Source: VGRW01 sp031396695 | Lineage (GTDB): Bacteria; Myxococcota_A; UBA9160; SZUA-336 | DNA: 64,000 nucleotides | NCBI GenBank assembly: GCA_031396695.1 | Contig: JANNLG010000091.1 | Location: 5,926 to 69,925 of the forward strand | Direction of reading: 5' to 3' | Part shown: in pieces, positions 7,471 to 16,248 of the stretch | Layout: each line of letters begins with the position of its first letter | How positions within the stretch are numbered: position 1 is the first letter of the stretch | Notes under the pieces: generated by a model | What the model saw: only the letters and a program-made list of their open reading frames with translations | Told to the model about the DNA's origin: nothing | The model's database searches: none | Translations under genes and position numbers: made by a program

Positions 7471-9558
7471 CTAGTGCAGGGTGAAGCCCGACGCGCGGTC
7501 GAACGCGATCACCCGCCGGGCTCGCTCGTCGAACGCGATGGACTGCTCGCTCGTGTGGGCCCACTCGTCGTCGTGGGTATCACCGATCTCCACGCGCACG
7601 AGGTGCTCTCCCGCAGGGACCGAGAGCGGCGCGACGGCGACGCTGGCGCCGTCGTTCCAGATGCCCTCGGGCGCGAAGCTCTCGTCGACCACTCGCGCAC
7701 CGTCCACGCTGACGCGCAGGCGAACCGGGGCGCGGCCCCGCTCGCACACCTCCGCCTGTCGCATGTGTCTGGGCAGACGTTCGAGCTCTTCCTCGCTGCG
7801 CGTGCGACACACGTCGCTCTGTCGACCGGGGTGCTTGAACGTGACCACGAGCTCGGCGCCCGGCGCAGCAGGCGCGGTATAGCCCCAATCGCTGACAACG
7901 CCGATGATCGCGCTGACGAGCAGCGCCAGAGCGACGGACCCCACGCCCGCCAGCGCGCGCGGTGGCTCCACAGTGGCTGGCCGTGGACGGTCTGCGAGCA
8001 TTCGCGCGGCCGCGCGCACAAGCTCGGACTTGCGGGTCCGGTCGAGCCAGACGACCTCGATCCGCTCACGCACCTCGTGCTGCACACGCAGCGCCGGCCC
8101 ACGCGTCCCGTCGAGCCGCTGGCCGAGAAACTCGGGCCCCTCGCGAAAGTGACACGATCCGGGCGGGCAGCTCACGATCAGCACCTGCTTCGCGCCGCGC
8201 CGCAGCGCCCGCTCGATCGACATCGCGTGGACCCAGCCCGCACACGGACCCGCCTGAACCCGCCAGCCGGGCAGCTCCGCACACAGCCCCGTCTTCGGGT
8301 CGATCTCGAGCGCACCTCCCGCCGACTGCGCGCAGACGAACGCGACGCCTGGCTGCTCGCCGTCCTGTCGTGCATGCTCGAGCCACGACGCGACGCGCTT
8401 GCGCTGTTCCAGCAGCGGGAACGCGGGCAGATCCGTGCCGATCGAATTGCACGAAGCCACGCAGATCCCGCACGCGACGCACTTCGCCGGGTCGACACGC
8501 GCCTCGAGCGCGTAGCTCTCGCGGCGGACCGGCTCCTCGCGTGTGACCATCGAGATCGCCTCGTACGGGCAGTCCTGGTAGCACTGCTCGCAAGCGTTGC
8601 AGCGCGCGGGGTCGACGGCCGCGCTCCGCGGCGCGCGCTTGCGCAGCGACCACGGCACCGCGCCGACCAGAGCGCCGCCGACGAGACACACGGTCCAGAC
8701 CGCTCCGCCCGACAGCCGCTGGCCGAGCGCGAGCGGAAACAGGTACCACCAATCCATGCTGAACGACTCCGCGCGCGCGGTCATCTGCGCGCGCTCGGCG
8801 CTCGCGGCGGGATACGCGACCGAGAGCAGCGCGAGCGATCCCAGCACCCAGATCGTCATCGGAGCGCGCGTCAGGAAGCGCGCCCGCGCCGTGCGAGTCA
8901 GGTGCAGCCAGAGCAAGAACGCGAGCGCGAGAGGAACGAGCATGTGGAAGAAGAACACCACGAAGAACAACAGCGAGTTGATGCCCTCGTCGAACAGGAA
9001 CGAGCGGCCCATCGGATCCGCGAAGATCGGCAGCGCGTCGAGCGCCTTCGCCGTCTCGATCGCCACGTATTTCCCGCGCACGTCCCAGACCAGCCAGTAA
9101 CCGGTCCAGCCGAGCAGCCAGAGCACGCCAAGCGACAGCACGCCGGTCACCCACGCGACCCAGCGCGCGCCGCTGAAGCGTCTCTCGAAGAACAGCCGCA
9201 GCGCGTGCACCAGTCCGAAGAAGATGCACGCGTCGGAGCTGTAGCGGTGCAGCGAGCGCAAGAATCCCGCGCTCCACGGAGCGCTCGACATCGCGGCGAC
9301 CGAGTCGTAGGCGAGGTACACGCTCGGGCGGTACCAGAACAGAAGCAGCACGCCCGTGACCGTGGCGACGAAGAGAGCGGTCAGCGCGACCGCCCCGGTC
9401 TGCAAGAACGGATTCAGCGCGTCGGGAAGCGCGCGCCCGAGCACGCGATCGAAGCCGAGGAACGAACGCTCGAGCAGACGCAGCGCGGCCTCCCCGCGGA
9501 CCGATGCCTCGCCACCGTGCGCGGCCTCACCGGCCAGCCCGGCGCCTTCAGCCGCCAT
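7471..9558 (-). CDS. Cytochrome b - 2x[4Fe-4S] ferredoxin - MvhD-like fusion protein
   Basis: A 695-aa multidomain redox protein. The N-terminal ~300 residues resemble the cytochrome b/b6 core, with both bis-histidine pairs kept at H-x13-H (HRYSSDACIFFGLVH and HMLVPLALAFLLWLH). Next comes a bacterial ferredoxin domain with two CxxCxxCxxxC motifs (CNACEQCYQDCP and CVACGICVASC). A segment resembling the hydrogenase/heterodisulfide-reductase delta subunit MvhD follows (FVCAQSAGG, QAGPCAGWVHAMSIERAL, VSCPPGSCHFREGP). A further membrane helix and a ~110-residue soluble C-terminus with no clear family complete it. It could carry electrons between quinone or soluble donors and the adjacent Cu-heme enzyme. 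The start codon overlaps the SCO gene by 11 nt. I know no standard gene name for this architecture. Confidence 0.85.
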   Translation of the reverse strand: MAAEGAGLAGEAAHGGEASVRGEAALRLLERSFLGFDRVLGRALPDALNPFLQTGAVALTALFVATVTGVLLLFWYRPSVYLAYDSVAAMSSAPWSAGFLRSLHRYSSDACIFFGLVHALRLFFERRFSGARWVAWVTGVLSLGVLWLLGWTGYWLVWDVRGKYVAIETAKALDALPIFADPMGRSFLFDEGINSLLFFVVFFFHMLVPLALAFLLWLHLTRTARARFLTRAPMTIWVLGSLALLSVAYPAASAERAQMTARAESFSMDWWYLFPLALGQRLSGGAVWTVCLVGGALVGAVPWSLRKRAPRSAAVDPARCNACEQCYQDCPYEAISMVTREEPVRRESYALEARVDPAKCVACGICVASCNSIGTDLPAFPLLEQRKRVASWLEHARQDGEQPGVAFVCAQSAGGALEIDPKTGLCAELPGWRVQAGPCAGWVHAMSIERALRRGAKQVLIVSCPPGSCHFREGPEFLGQRLDGTRGPALRVQHEVRERIEVVWLDRTRKSELVRAAARMLADRPRPATVEPPRALAGVGSVALALLVSAIIGVVSDWGYTAPAAPGAELVVTFKHPGRQSDVCRTRSEEELERLPRHMRQAEVCERGRAPVRLRVSVDGARVVDESFAPEGIWNDGASVAVAPLSVPAGEHLVRVEIGDTHDDEWAHTSEQSIAFDERARRVIAFDRASGFTLH

Positions 9559-10483
9559 CGGGCTTCTCCCGCAGGAGAAGCTCCAGCGCCGAGCTCAGCC
9601 AGCGCTGCTGCCGCTCACCCAGCGTGAGTCGATAGGCGATGCGCCCGTCCCGGTCGACGAGGAGAAAGAGATTCGCGTGATCGATCACGCCGGTCTCGGG
9701 ATCGCGGGTGCGCGCGATGCCCATGTCGTCGAGCACGCGCTCGACCTCGGTCGGCTCGCCGGTGACGAGCGCATAGAGCGGCGCCTCGATCTGGTGACTG
9801 CGCGCGAGCGCCGCGAGCACGTCTGGCGTGTCGTGCGCCGGATCCATGCTGACGGCGATCACGCGCAGATCGCCGCGCAGCTCCGCGGGCACCGCCGCGA
9901 TCGCCGCCTTGGTCTGACCGAAAATCAGCGGACAGCTCAGCGGGCACGACGAGTACACGGCAGTCAGCAGCACGACCTTGCCCCGCAGTGCTTCGAGATC
10001 CAACGTGACTCCGTCCTGATTCACGAGCCGCAGAACGGGCGAGTGGAGCTGCGTGCGCAGCGCCTCGGCCGGGAACGTCAGCTGATCTCCCTCGGGCTCG
10101 CGACCGAGCGCCGTGAAGGAGATGGCGGCAATCGCGACGAAGAGAGCGCTCGATAGACATGGCCACACCCACGCGCGGCGTTGTGCCGCCAGCGCGCGCA
10201 ACGGCTGCCACCAGAACAGCGCGATGACCGGAGCGATCACGGCCGGCGGTCCCATCATGGCCATCACGTAGCCCGGATTCAGACGGCCCGTCGCGGGGTC
10301 GTAGCCGAAGCACCAGATCCGGAACTCGTCCGCGAACCCGCCCATGCTCGTCTCACCTCCCGGGCTGAACAGCATCACGAGCAGCAGCAGCTCCCAGAAC
10401 ACGAGCACGCCGAGCGCGAATGCGGGAAAGCCGCCGCCGTCGAAGAAGCGTTCGGCGTCCGCGCGGGCGTCGAGGGTGGTCAT
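9548..10483 (-). CDS. SCO1/SenC copper chaperone with N-terminal membrane domain
   Basis: A 311-aa protein. Residues ~1-140 hold about three hydrophobic helices, which standard SCO proteins with a single anchor lack. Residues ~150-305 are the thioredoxin-like SCO domain with the copper motif SSCPLSCP (C-x3-C) and the distal histidine in VIDHANLFLLVD. SCO proteins deliver copper to, or reduce, the CuA site of subunit II, and a CuA subunit is encoded upstream. The ATG at 10483 overlaps the TGA of the oxidase subunit I gene (ATGA). Extension further upstream runs antisense to that gene and was rejected. Confidence 0.88.
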   Translation of the reverse strand: MTTLDARADAERFFDGGGFPAFALGVLVFWELLLLVMLFSPGGETSMGGFADEFRIWCFGYDPATGRLNPGYVMAMMGPPAVIAPVIALFWWQPLRALAAQRRAWVWPCLSSALFVAIAAISFTALGREPEGDQLTFPAEALRTQLHSPVLRLVNQDGVTLDLEALRGKVVLLTAVYSSCPLSCPLIFGQTKAAIAAVPAELRGDLRVIAVSMDPAHDTPDVLAALARSHQIEAPLYALVTGEPTEVERVLDDMGIARTRDPETGVIDHANLFLLVDRDGRIAYRLTLGERQQRWLSSALELLLREKPDGG

Positions 10484-12231
10484 CGCACGTGCCACACGTC
10501 TGCGAGCCATAGCCAGTTCGCGAAGTAGTAGACCGCGAACGAAAGCAGGAACACGAGCACCAGCACGAGCGTTCCCGGCGTGCGCTCGTCCTCGCCACCC
10601 GAACCCGGCGCCGGCTGGATCGCGGCGGCCGCGCGGCGATCGACGTGCCAGGCCGTCATCGGCTGGCCCGCGTTGGAGCGACCGAAGAACACGGCCGCGA
10701 CCACCAGCGCGATGAACAGGAACAGCCCCAGGAAGGCGATCACCGACCCGACCCCGAGCAGCCCCAACATGACGTGCGCGCCGGAGTCGAAGCCCGCCGA
10801 GAACTGTGCGCCGCTGAACTCGACATCCCAGTGACGGCGCGGGACGCCGTAGGACCCGGCGAACGACATGCCGATCGCCATGGTCGTGATGCCGATGCCG
10901 AACAGGTACGGCTGGATCCTGCACCAGGTCCTCGCGTAGAACTCGCGCTGGAAGATCAGCGGGACGAGGTAGTAGGTCAGCGCCATGAACGCGAGCGTCG
11001 TGCCGCCGACTACGGTGACGTGGAAGTGACCCGGGATGCGCAGCGTGTTGTGCGCCATGATGTTGATCTGCTGCGTGCCGAGCACGACCCCGGTGATCCC
11101 GCCGCCGAAACCGAAGATCACGAGCGACAGGAAGAAGCCGGAGAATCCGGGATTCGACCACGGCGCGTTGGCGAGCCAGCCGAACAGCCCGCGCCCGAAG
11201 CCCTTCCCCCGCATCGCCACCTCGATCGACGCCGGCACCGTGAAGCCGTGGATCATCGATGCCAGGACGGCGAGATACATCGCGTAGGAGGTGTTCCAGA
11301 TCTTCCACGCCGCGCCGACGCCCGGATCGACCAGGATATGGTGCGCCGAGGCGAGGTTGATGAACAGGATGTAGAGCACGAAGGCGCCGCGGCAGACCGC
11401 CTGCGAGATCGGCTTCGCACCCACGGTCAATGCGCCGAGCAGGTACCAGACCGAGACCATCGCGCATACGTTCACCTGCTGAGACATGTGACCCAGTCCC
11501 CACCAGGTCACTCGATACCAACCGGGGTCGATCGCCGGCAGCACTCCGACCGACCACAGGAACGTCGGGATCATCACCACCGCGCCGTGCAAGAGCGTCA
11601 CGACCGCGATGATCGCGGCCGCGGTGGCGCCGAACACGACCAGCGGCACGGAGCCCTCGTAGGTGTGGTCGCGCTTCGCGATGTAGAGCGTGCAGAAGAA
11701 GTTGATCACGGCCACCAGCGCTCCGACCGCGAACAGGATGATGCCCAGGTAGAACAGCGGGTGCGCGACCAGCGGCGCGTACGACGTCATCAGCACGTCC
11801 GCCTTGCCGATCAGAATGGTGGCGTTGAACATGACCGCGCCGGCGAGCATCAGCGCGAATGCGATCCAGGCCAGCGCCACCGAATAGAGTCGGCTGTTGA
11901 GCAGGACCGTCCCCGCGAAGTAGAGGATCGCGATCTCGAAGTTCAGGATCATCACGATCAGCATGTCGAGGCCGTGCAGCGTGAGAACGCGGTAGTACCA
12001 GTCCGCGGGAAGCAGATGCACCGCCGGCCAGCGCGTGAGACCGAGCAGGATGGCTCCCACGCCGCCGATCAGCAGGAACACGACGGCTGTGACCGCGTGC
12101 AGCTTCATGAAGCGCTGCGCCGTGAGACAGACCGGCAGCCCGGTCGTGTCGCAGGCGCGGACCACTCCGGTCGGGTGATTTCCATGTGCCTCCGTCGGGA
12201 TCGTGTCGCCGGGGATCGTCGTAGTCGTCAT
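10480..12231 (-). CDS. Heme-copper oxidase/reductase subunit I with atypical active site
   Basis: A 583-aa polytopic protein of the heme-copper superfamily. Likely ligands are visible: low-spin heme H86 and H404, high-spin heme H402 (GHFHVTVVGG), and Cu-site H248 (WWGLGHMSQQ) and H297/H298 (SAHHILVDPG). The canonical helix VI motif HPEVY is absent; the position four after H248 is glutamine (Q252) instead of the cross-linked tyrosine. There is also no tyrosine six residues before H297, the cbb3 arrangement. It may therefore be an unusual O2 reductase or an NO reductase-like enzyme; the sequence alone does not decide. A longer reading frame on the other strand is a shadow. It is 4 nt downstream of the CuA subunit gene. 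Confidence 0.9.
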   Translation of the reverse strand: MTTTTIPGDTIPTEAHGNHPTGVVRACDTTGLPVCLTAQRFMKLHAVTAVVFLLIGGVGAILLGLTRWPAVHLLPADWYYRVLTLHGLDMLIVMILNFEIAILYFAGTVLLNSRLYSVALAWIAFALMLAGAVMFNATILIGKADVLMTSYAPLVAHPLFYLGIILFAVGALVAVINFFCTLYIAKRDHTYEGSVPLVVFGATAAAIIAVVTLLHGAVVMIPTFLWSVGVLPAIDPGWYRVTWWGLGHMSQQVNVCAMVSVWYLLGALTVGAKPISQAVCRGAFVLYILFINLASAHHILVDPGVGAAWKIWNTSYAMYLAVLASMIHGFTVPASIEVAMRGKGFGRGLFGWLANAPWSNPGFSGFFLSLVIFGFGGGITGVVLGTQQINIMAHNTLRIPGHFHVTVVGGTTLAFMALTYYLVPLIFQREFYARTWCRIQPYLFGIGITTMAIGMSFAGSYGVPRRHWDVEFSGAQFSAGFDSGAHVMLGLLGVGSVIAFLGLFLFIALVVAAVFFGRSNAGQPMTAWHVDRRAAAAIQPAPGSGGEDERTPGTLVLVLVFLLSFAVYYFANWLWLADVWHVR

Positions 12232-12235
12232 CGCG

Positions 12236-12763
12236 CTACTCCTCGACCAGGATGCGTCCGGCCATCAGGTGGTGGCCGATGCCGCAGAACTCGTTGCAGA
12301 TGATCGTGAACTCACCCGAGCTCGTCGGAGTCAGGGTGAGCACGTGGTCGTAGCCCGGCAGGATCTGGAAGTTCATGTTCAATGGCTGCAGCGAGAAGCC
12401 GTGCTGCAGGTCGATCGACGAGATGTGTACGCGGTAGGTCTGATCCTTCTTGAGCTTCAGGACCGGAAACCACGACCACATCTGCGCCTGCAGATAGGCG
12501 TCTCCTCCGGGCGCGGGCTGCACGATCGGGATGCCGTTCAGCTCCCCGACTTGGTTCGTGGACACGAAGCGCGCCACGCGCTGGGCGAACTCCGCGGGCG
12601 TGACCCGGTACGCCTCGCCGGTGCTGTTCTGCTTGCCGTAGAAGTGCCAGTACGGCATTGCGACGAACATCACGAGGCACCAGCTCATCGCGAGGCCGAC
12701 CCAGAGTCTCTCCGCTCCGTGCGGCGCCTTGAACCAGCCCGCCGGCGGTGGATGAATGCTCAT
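12236..12763 (-). CDS. CuA-containing subunit II of the heme-copper complex
   Basis: A 175-aa protein with one N-terminal transmembrane helix (residues ~19-40) and a periplasmic cupredoxin domain. The binuclear CuA ligands are complete: H121 (LQHGFSL), then C156, C160, H164 and M167 in CNEFCGIGHHLM. It should accept electrons from cytochrome c or another soluble donor for the subunit I at 10480. AAGGAG lies 8 nt before the ATG. Subunit II is usually longer with two helices; this short single-helix form resembles B-family (ba3-like) subunits II. Confidence 0.92.
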   Translation of the reverse strand: MSIHPPPAGWFKAPHGAERLWVGLAMSWCLVMFVAMPYWHFYGKQNSTGEAYRVTPAEFAQRVARFVSTNQVGELNGIPIVQPAPGGDAYLQAQMWSWFPVLKLKKDQTYRVHISSIDLQHGFSLQPLNMNFQILPGYDHVLTLTPTSSGEFTIICNEFCGIGHHLMAGRILVEE

Positions 12764-12778
12764 GCGATCACTCCTTGT

Positions 12779-12934
12779 TCACGGCAACGTCGCGGGCGCC
12801 AGGTAGTACAGCTCGACCCATGCCCAAAGCGTGTACGAGACGATCGGGATCAACACCCCGAGCGCGAGCAGCAGCCACGGATTGTCCATGAGTCTCTGCA
12901 GCGGGTGGACGTAGCCCGAGTCACTTCGCGCCAT
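12779..12934 (-). CDS. Small single-helix membrane subunit in the oxidase operon
   Basis: A 51-aa protein with one strongly hydrophobic segment (residues ~20-42) and a short basic N-terminus. The ATG at 12934 has GGAGG 7 nt upstream and overlaps the end of the subunit-I-like gene by 14 nt in another frame. Small helices like this accompany many heme-copper oxidases as structural subunits, such as subunit IIa of ba3. I recognise no specific family. Confidence 0.7.
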   Translation of the reverse strand: MARSDSGYVHPLQRLMDNPWLLLALGVLIPIVSYTLWAWVELYYLAPATLP

Positions 12935-14372
12935 AGTCGAACCTCCTCGACCCGGCCAGCGCACCCGCCGCCGGAGTGACCGATTCGCGACTCAGCCAGG
13001 CGGACCCGACGACCGCGATGAACAAGATGCCTCCGGCGATCGAGGCGAAGCCGCCTAGCCCCATCAGGCCCAGACCCAACGTCTCGGCGACACCGCGAGC
13101 CGCCTGCTCCGCGCCGTAGATCTTGCGCCCCATGCCGTGCGCGCCCGCGAGCGCGAAGCCGGCCGCCAGCACCAGCATCCCGGCGCCATACACCGCGGGC
13201 TGCCAGACGACCGCGCGGCGCATTCCACTGCTCGAGATCCCGAGACCGAACGACGGCAGCAGCAGGTAGCTCGCCGCCATGAATGCGAGCGTGATCGCCC
13301 CGACCGACGCGTGATAGTGCGCGGGGACCATCGTGCTCTGGCCGCGAATCGCCGCGCCGAGCCCGAAGCCCACCGCGGTCAGGACTGCACTCACGAGAAA
13401 CGCGGAGATGCGCGGGTCCGCGAGCGACGCGGCGGAGATCGCGCCCGCACGCCATGCACGCACGACGGCCGTCGTGCACAAGATCAGGAAGATCGTGACG
13501 ACCGGGAAGATGCACCAGCGCATCAGCTCGGTGTATCCGACCTGGTAGCCCGCCGTGTGGGTGCCCGCGAGCGCGAACACAGGCGCGAACAGCCACGGCA
13601 GAAGAAGCGCGACGAATAGCCAGCGCGCCGCGAGCGCGCTCACCGGGGCCGCGCCGAGCGCGGACTCGAGCAGCCACAGCCAAAGCGAGAGCATGGCGAG
13701 CGTGCACACGAGCTGCAGCACGTGCCCGATTCCCCAGACCAGCAGGTCGGCGTACACGTCGGGTTGGAGACCGCCTGGCGCGCGCAGCCAGGTGAATGCG
13801 AGCGTGAGCGCGGCGAGCAGCAGCGCCGCGCGCGCCGTGCGCAGGCCGCTGACCACGCCCGCCGGCATGTCGATGGCGACCAGGCGCGCCGCGCCCGCGC
13901 GCCGATCGGGCAGAAAGCGGGAATCGACGAAGCTGGCGAGTACGCCGAATCCGAACACCAGCTGACCCGCCTGGAAGATCCAGTGATCCACTGTCGGGAT
14001 GTAGTTCGAGAGCAACGGAGGCGCGCCGGGAATCCCGGCTCCGACGAGCTGCAGCGCGATCCCCGCACCCGCGACGTGAACCGAGTGCCGCGCGAGCCAC
14101 CCGGCGCGTCCGCGCGCCGGCAGCAGGAAGAAGAGCGAAGCCAGGATCGAGTAGAACCAGGCGACCAACGCCAGGTTGACGTGCGCGACCAGACAGCGCT
14201 TGAAGAAGACCGGGTCGGTCACGAAGCGATCGAAGGGAGGCATGCGTCCCAGAACCACGGCAAGCGCGAACAATCCGGCGAGCACGAGCACGATCAGCGA
14301 CATTCCCAGCCAGCGCCGAGAAGCGAGTCGAAGTTCCGAGGTGTCGCTGCTCGTGCTAGCCGTTGAGGACAT
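12921..14372 (-). CDS. Second, degenerate heme-copper subunit-I-like protein
   Basis: A 483-aa protein with about twelve hydrophobic segments. It aligns in motif order with the subunit I at 10480. H64 (LVAHVNLAL) fits the helix II low-spin heme ligand and H352/H354 (PAHYHASVGAIT) the helix X pair. Helix VI reads VWGIGHVLQL, with H217 present but leucine four residues later. The helix VII His-His pair of Cu ligands is reduced to GTHTAG (H272 followed by T). It probably keeps hemes but has a weakened or missing Cu/Fe-B site. It is the first gene of the operon. It could be an electron-transfer partner, a different gas reductase or a sensor. No TATGAC palindrome lies upstream. Confidence 0.8.
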   Translation of the reverse strand: MSSTASTSSDTSELRLASRRWLGMSLIVLVLAGLFALAVVLGRMPPFDRFVTDPVFFKRCLVAHVNLALVAWFYSILASLFFLLPARGRAGWLARHSVHVAGAGIALQLVGAGIPGAPPLLSNYIPTVDHWIFQAGQLVFGFGVLASFVDSRFLPDRRAGAARLVAIDMPAGVVSGLRTARAALLLAALTLAFTWLRAPGGLQPDVYADLLVWGIGHVLQLVCTLAMLSLWLWLLESALGAAPVSALAARWLFVALLLPWLFAPVFALAGTHTAGYQVGYTELMRWCIFPVVTIFLILCTTAVVRAWRAGAISAASLADPRISAFLVSAVLTAVGFGLGAAIRGQSTMVPAHYHASVGAITLAFMAASYLLLPSFGLGISSSGMRRAVVWQPAVYGAGMLVLAAGFALAGAHGMGRKIYGAEQAARGVAETLGLGLMGLGGFASIAGGILFIAVVGSAWLSRESVTPAAGALAGSRRFDYGAK

Positions 14373-14559
14373 GCTGCCGCACGGAAGTGCAATCGACGGG
14401 CCAGCGGTGCGACGCGGAATCGCAGAACGACGTGCTCGATCCGCGAAGGCGTGAGTCGATCAGTCTCATGGGAGTCCCCTCGCCGTAGCGTCAGGCCTCA
14501 GCAGGTCGCGTGGAGTGAGTCGCGCGACCCCGAATGGCGACGAGCTGTTCCGCGATCGA

Positions 14560-14790
14560 TCAGTCGATCTGCGGCATCTTCGCGCGCGACAGTCCGAGCA
14601 GCGCGCGGACCAGGAAGCCGAGCATTCGCGGCCGCAGCGTCATGCGCAGCAGCTGCAGAAACTCGCCGAGCGTCATGTGGGTGCGCGCGTCCCACACGCC
14701 CATCTTCCCGCTGATCACGATCTCGCCCTGGCCCGGCTCCATCCTGTCGAACGACAGGATGAAGCGCCCCGCTTGCGACTCGACCGTCAT
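14560..14790 (-). CDS. Small protein, possibly SCP2-like
   Basis: A 76-aa protein that starts one base after the stop of the 450-aa gene upstream, so it is very probably coupled to it. The middle reads GEIVISGKMGVWDARTHMTL followed by EFLQLLRMTLRPRMLGFL, which weakly resembles the C-terminal lipid-tunnel part of sterol-carrier-protein-2 folds. It is shorter than the usual ~100-110 aa. A lipid- or acyl-CoA-binding role would fit the regulon, but the assignment is tentative. Confidence 0.5.
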   Translation of the reverse strand: MTVESQAGRFILSFDRMEPGQGEIVISGKMGVWDARTHMTLGEFLQLLRMTLRPRMLGFLVRALLGLSRAKMPQID

Positions 14791-14791
14791 C

Positions 14792-16144
14792 TCAGGCCGC
14801 CCGCAGCGCCCGCGCGCGCCGCGCGTGCCACTTCTCCAGGTGGCGTCGGTGCCGTTCGGTGTAGGCCCCGTCCTGGTAGTGCGTGTCGTAGAAGTCGCAA
14901 TCGATGTGCTGCGCCTGCACCATCACCGTCAGCAGGCAGGGATCGACGAGCGCCGGCAAGCGTCCCCACTTGCGCCAGACCGCGCGCAAGACGTCCTTCG
15001 TGCACTGCACGATCACCGGGTCCGTGCGCGGGATGGCGACCTCCATCTGGCCCGGACGCTTGTACGGAGCGTTCTCCGCGTTCGCGGGATGGAAGATCCC
15101 CGTCGGACCCCACTTGCGCTCGATCAGATCGTCGACCGCGTCGTCGATCGAGCCGCCGTAGTAGTACGGGTGGTGCGTCTCGAAGACACCGTCTTTCCCG
15201 ATCGGGTACGGGAAGCCCGCGAGCGGACCGTGATCCGCGGTCTCGAAGCGGAAGCCGAGGCCTCGACACAGAGGTGTGCCGCCGAGCGCCATCATCGCGT
15301 TGAAGCCGCCAAACGGCCAGCCTCCGAGTCCGAGCGCCGATTCCACCAGCAGCAGGTTCTGCGCCATGAAGCCGACCTCGACGTTGCACGCGCCGAAGGC
15401 GACCAGCGGCTCGAGACTCTGGTACGGCACCGGAATCGTCGCCAGCCCCTGCTTCACCCACTTCTCGCAGCCGAGCGGCGTCATGCCGTCATCGGCGTCC
15501 ACCGGATAGTTGCCCTGCTCGATGAACAGCATCAGCCCGTTGATCAGCTCCGCGGTCACGTCGCAGACCGGCATGAAGAGCGTCGTGCCGGGCTGGTTCG
15601 CGTTCCAGGTGTTGAACGACATGAACGCGGGCGAAGAGTGCGGCAGGTCGATGCGCTCGCTCGAGATCTGCACGCGCCGGTCCGCGAACACGGAGACTAG
15701 CTGATCGAGATCGTCCATGCGCGCGATCTCCTGCATGCGCTCGGGGTGCGTGCCGCGGATCTTCACGACGTAAGTGCCCTCGTCGTTCGTGTAGAACAGC
15801 TCCGTGCCGTGCGAGCCACAGGGACTCGGAAAGGTGCGGCCCGAGTACTCGAGCATGGTGTTGCAGTTGCCGTCCCAGGCCTCACCGGGCGCGAGCTCCT
15901 CCTTCCGCGTGTGCGGCATGTCCGCGAGGTTCGTGCCGGACATGCCCGTCGCGGCCATGCACAAGAGCGCCTCCTCCTCGAAGGAGAGCGGCAGCGGCTG
16001 CGCCTGCGACTTGAATGCGTTGGGTCCGTGACGGATCTCCATGCCCAGTCCGAAGCGGCGTGAGCGCCGTGTGAAGATCGACTCGAAGAGTGGCGTCGAC
16101 CAAGCCTCTTCGAGCAGCTTGCGGGTCTCGGGATCCATCGCCAT
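14792..16144 (-). CDS. Uncharacterised 450-aa protein with nitroreductase-like N-terminus
   Basis: I do not recognise a named family. The N-terminal third (residues ~15-100) has FESIFTRRSRRFGLGMEI and EEEALLCMAATGMSGTN, a pattern like the arginine-serine-rich start of nitroreductases. The rest is rich in aromatic and cysteine residues. Its C-terminus (QHIDCDFYDTHYQDGAY) has no motif I can place. No signal peptide or membrane segment is evident. The ATG at 16144 has AGGAGG upstream; a longer frame to 16213 would read into palindrome C and was rejected. It is divergent from the nitroreductase at 16249, with palindrome C between them, centre 62.5 bp from its start. Confidence 0.72.
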   Translation of the reverse strand: MAMDPETRKLLEEAWSTPLFESIFTRRSRRFGLGMEIRHGPNAFKSQAQPLPLSFEEEALLCMAATGMSGTNLADMPHTRKEELAPGEAWDGNCNTMLEYSGRTFPSPCGSHGTELFYTNDEGTYVVKIRGTHPERMQEIARMDDLDQLVSVFADRRVQISSERIDLPHSSPAFMSFNTWNANQPGTTLFMPVCDVTAELINGLMLFIEQGNYPVDADDGMTPLGCEKWVKQGLATIPVPYQSLEPLVAFGACNVEVGFMAQNLLLVESALGLGGWPFGGFNAMMALGGTPLCRGLGFRFETADHGPLAGFPYPIGKDGVFETHHPYYYGGSIDDAVDDLIERKWGPTGIFHPANAENAPYKRPGQMEVAIPRTDPVIVQCTKDVLRAVWRKWGRLPALVDPCLLTVMVQAQHIDCDFYDTHYQDGAYTERHRRHLEKWHARRARALRAA

Positions 16145-16198
16145 GGCAGGTTCCTCCTCGCGCTGGCTGCAAAGAGAACAGGCGCGCCGAGCGGCAGC

Positions 16199-16214
16199 TA
16201 TGACGGCGGTCATA
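16199..16214. promoter_or_regulatory. Palindromic regulator site C, TATGAC-N4-GTCATA
   Basis: TATGACGGCGGTCATA is a perfect 6+6 palindrome between two divergent genes. The centre is 42.5 bp from the ATG at 16249 and 62.5 bp from the ATG at 16144. On the plus side a TAGTGT hexamer follows after exactly 21 nt. On the minus side the hexamer at the same distance is TCTCTT, a poor -10. Confidence 0.85.
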
Positions 16215-16235
16215 AGCCGGGGGATTGCGCCCGGC

Positions 16236-16241
16236 TAGTGT
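16236..16241 (+). promoter_or_regulatory. Predicted -10 box (TAGTGT) of the 16249 nitroreductase
   Basis: TAGTGT fits TANNNT and begins 21 nt after the edge of palindrome C. A start site with the palindrome at -41.5 would fall at about 16248, one base before the ATG, and no Shine-Dalgarno sequence is visible. The transcript is therefore predicted to be essentially leaderless. Confidence 0.55.
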
Positions 16242-16248
16242 CGTGTTG

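Noticed and set aside
7474..9627. Long plus-strand frame of 717 codons
   Set aside because: Antisense shadow of the cytochrome b-ferredoxin fusion; no domain and a charge-rich, biased composition.
14373..14559. Possible palindrome upstream of the heme-copper operon
   Set aside because: I looked for TATGAC-N4-GTCATA in this gap and found none; only weak TGAG/CTCA half-matches. The respiratory operon is probably under different control.
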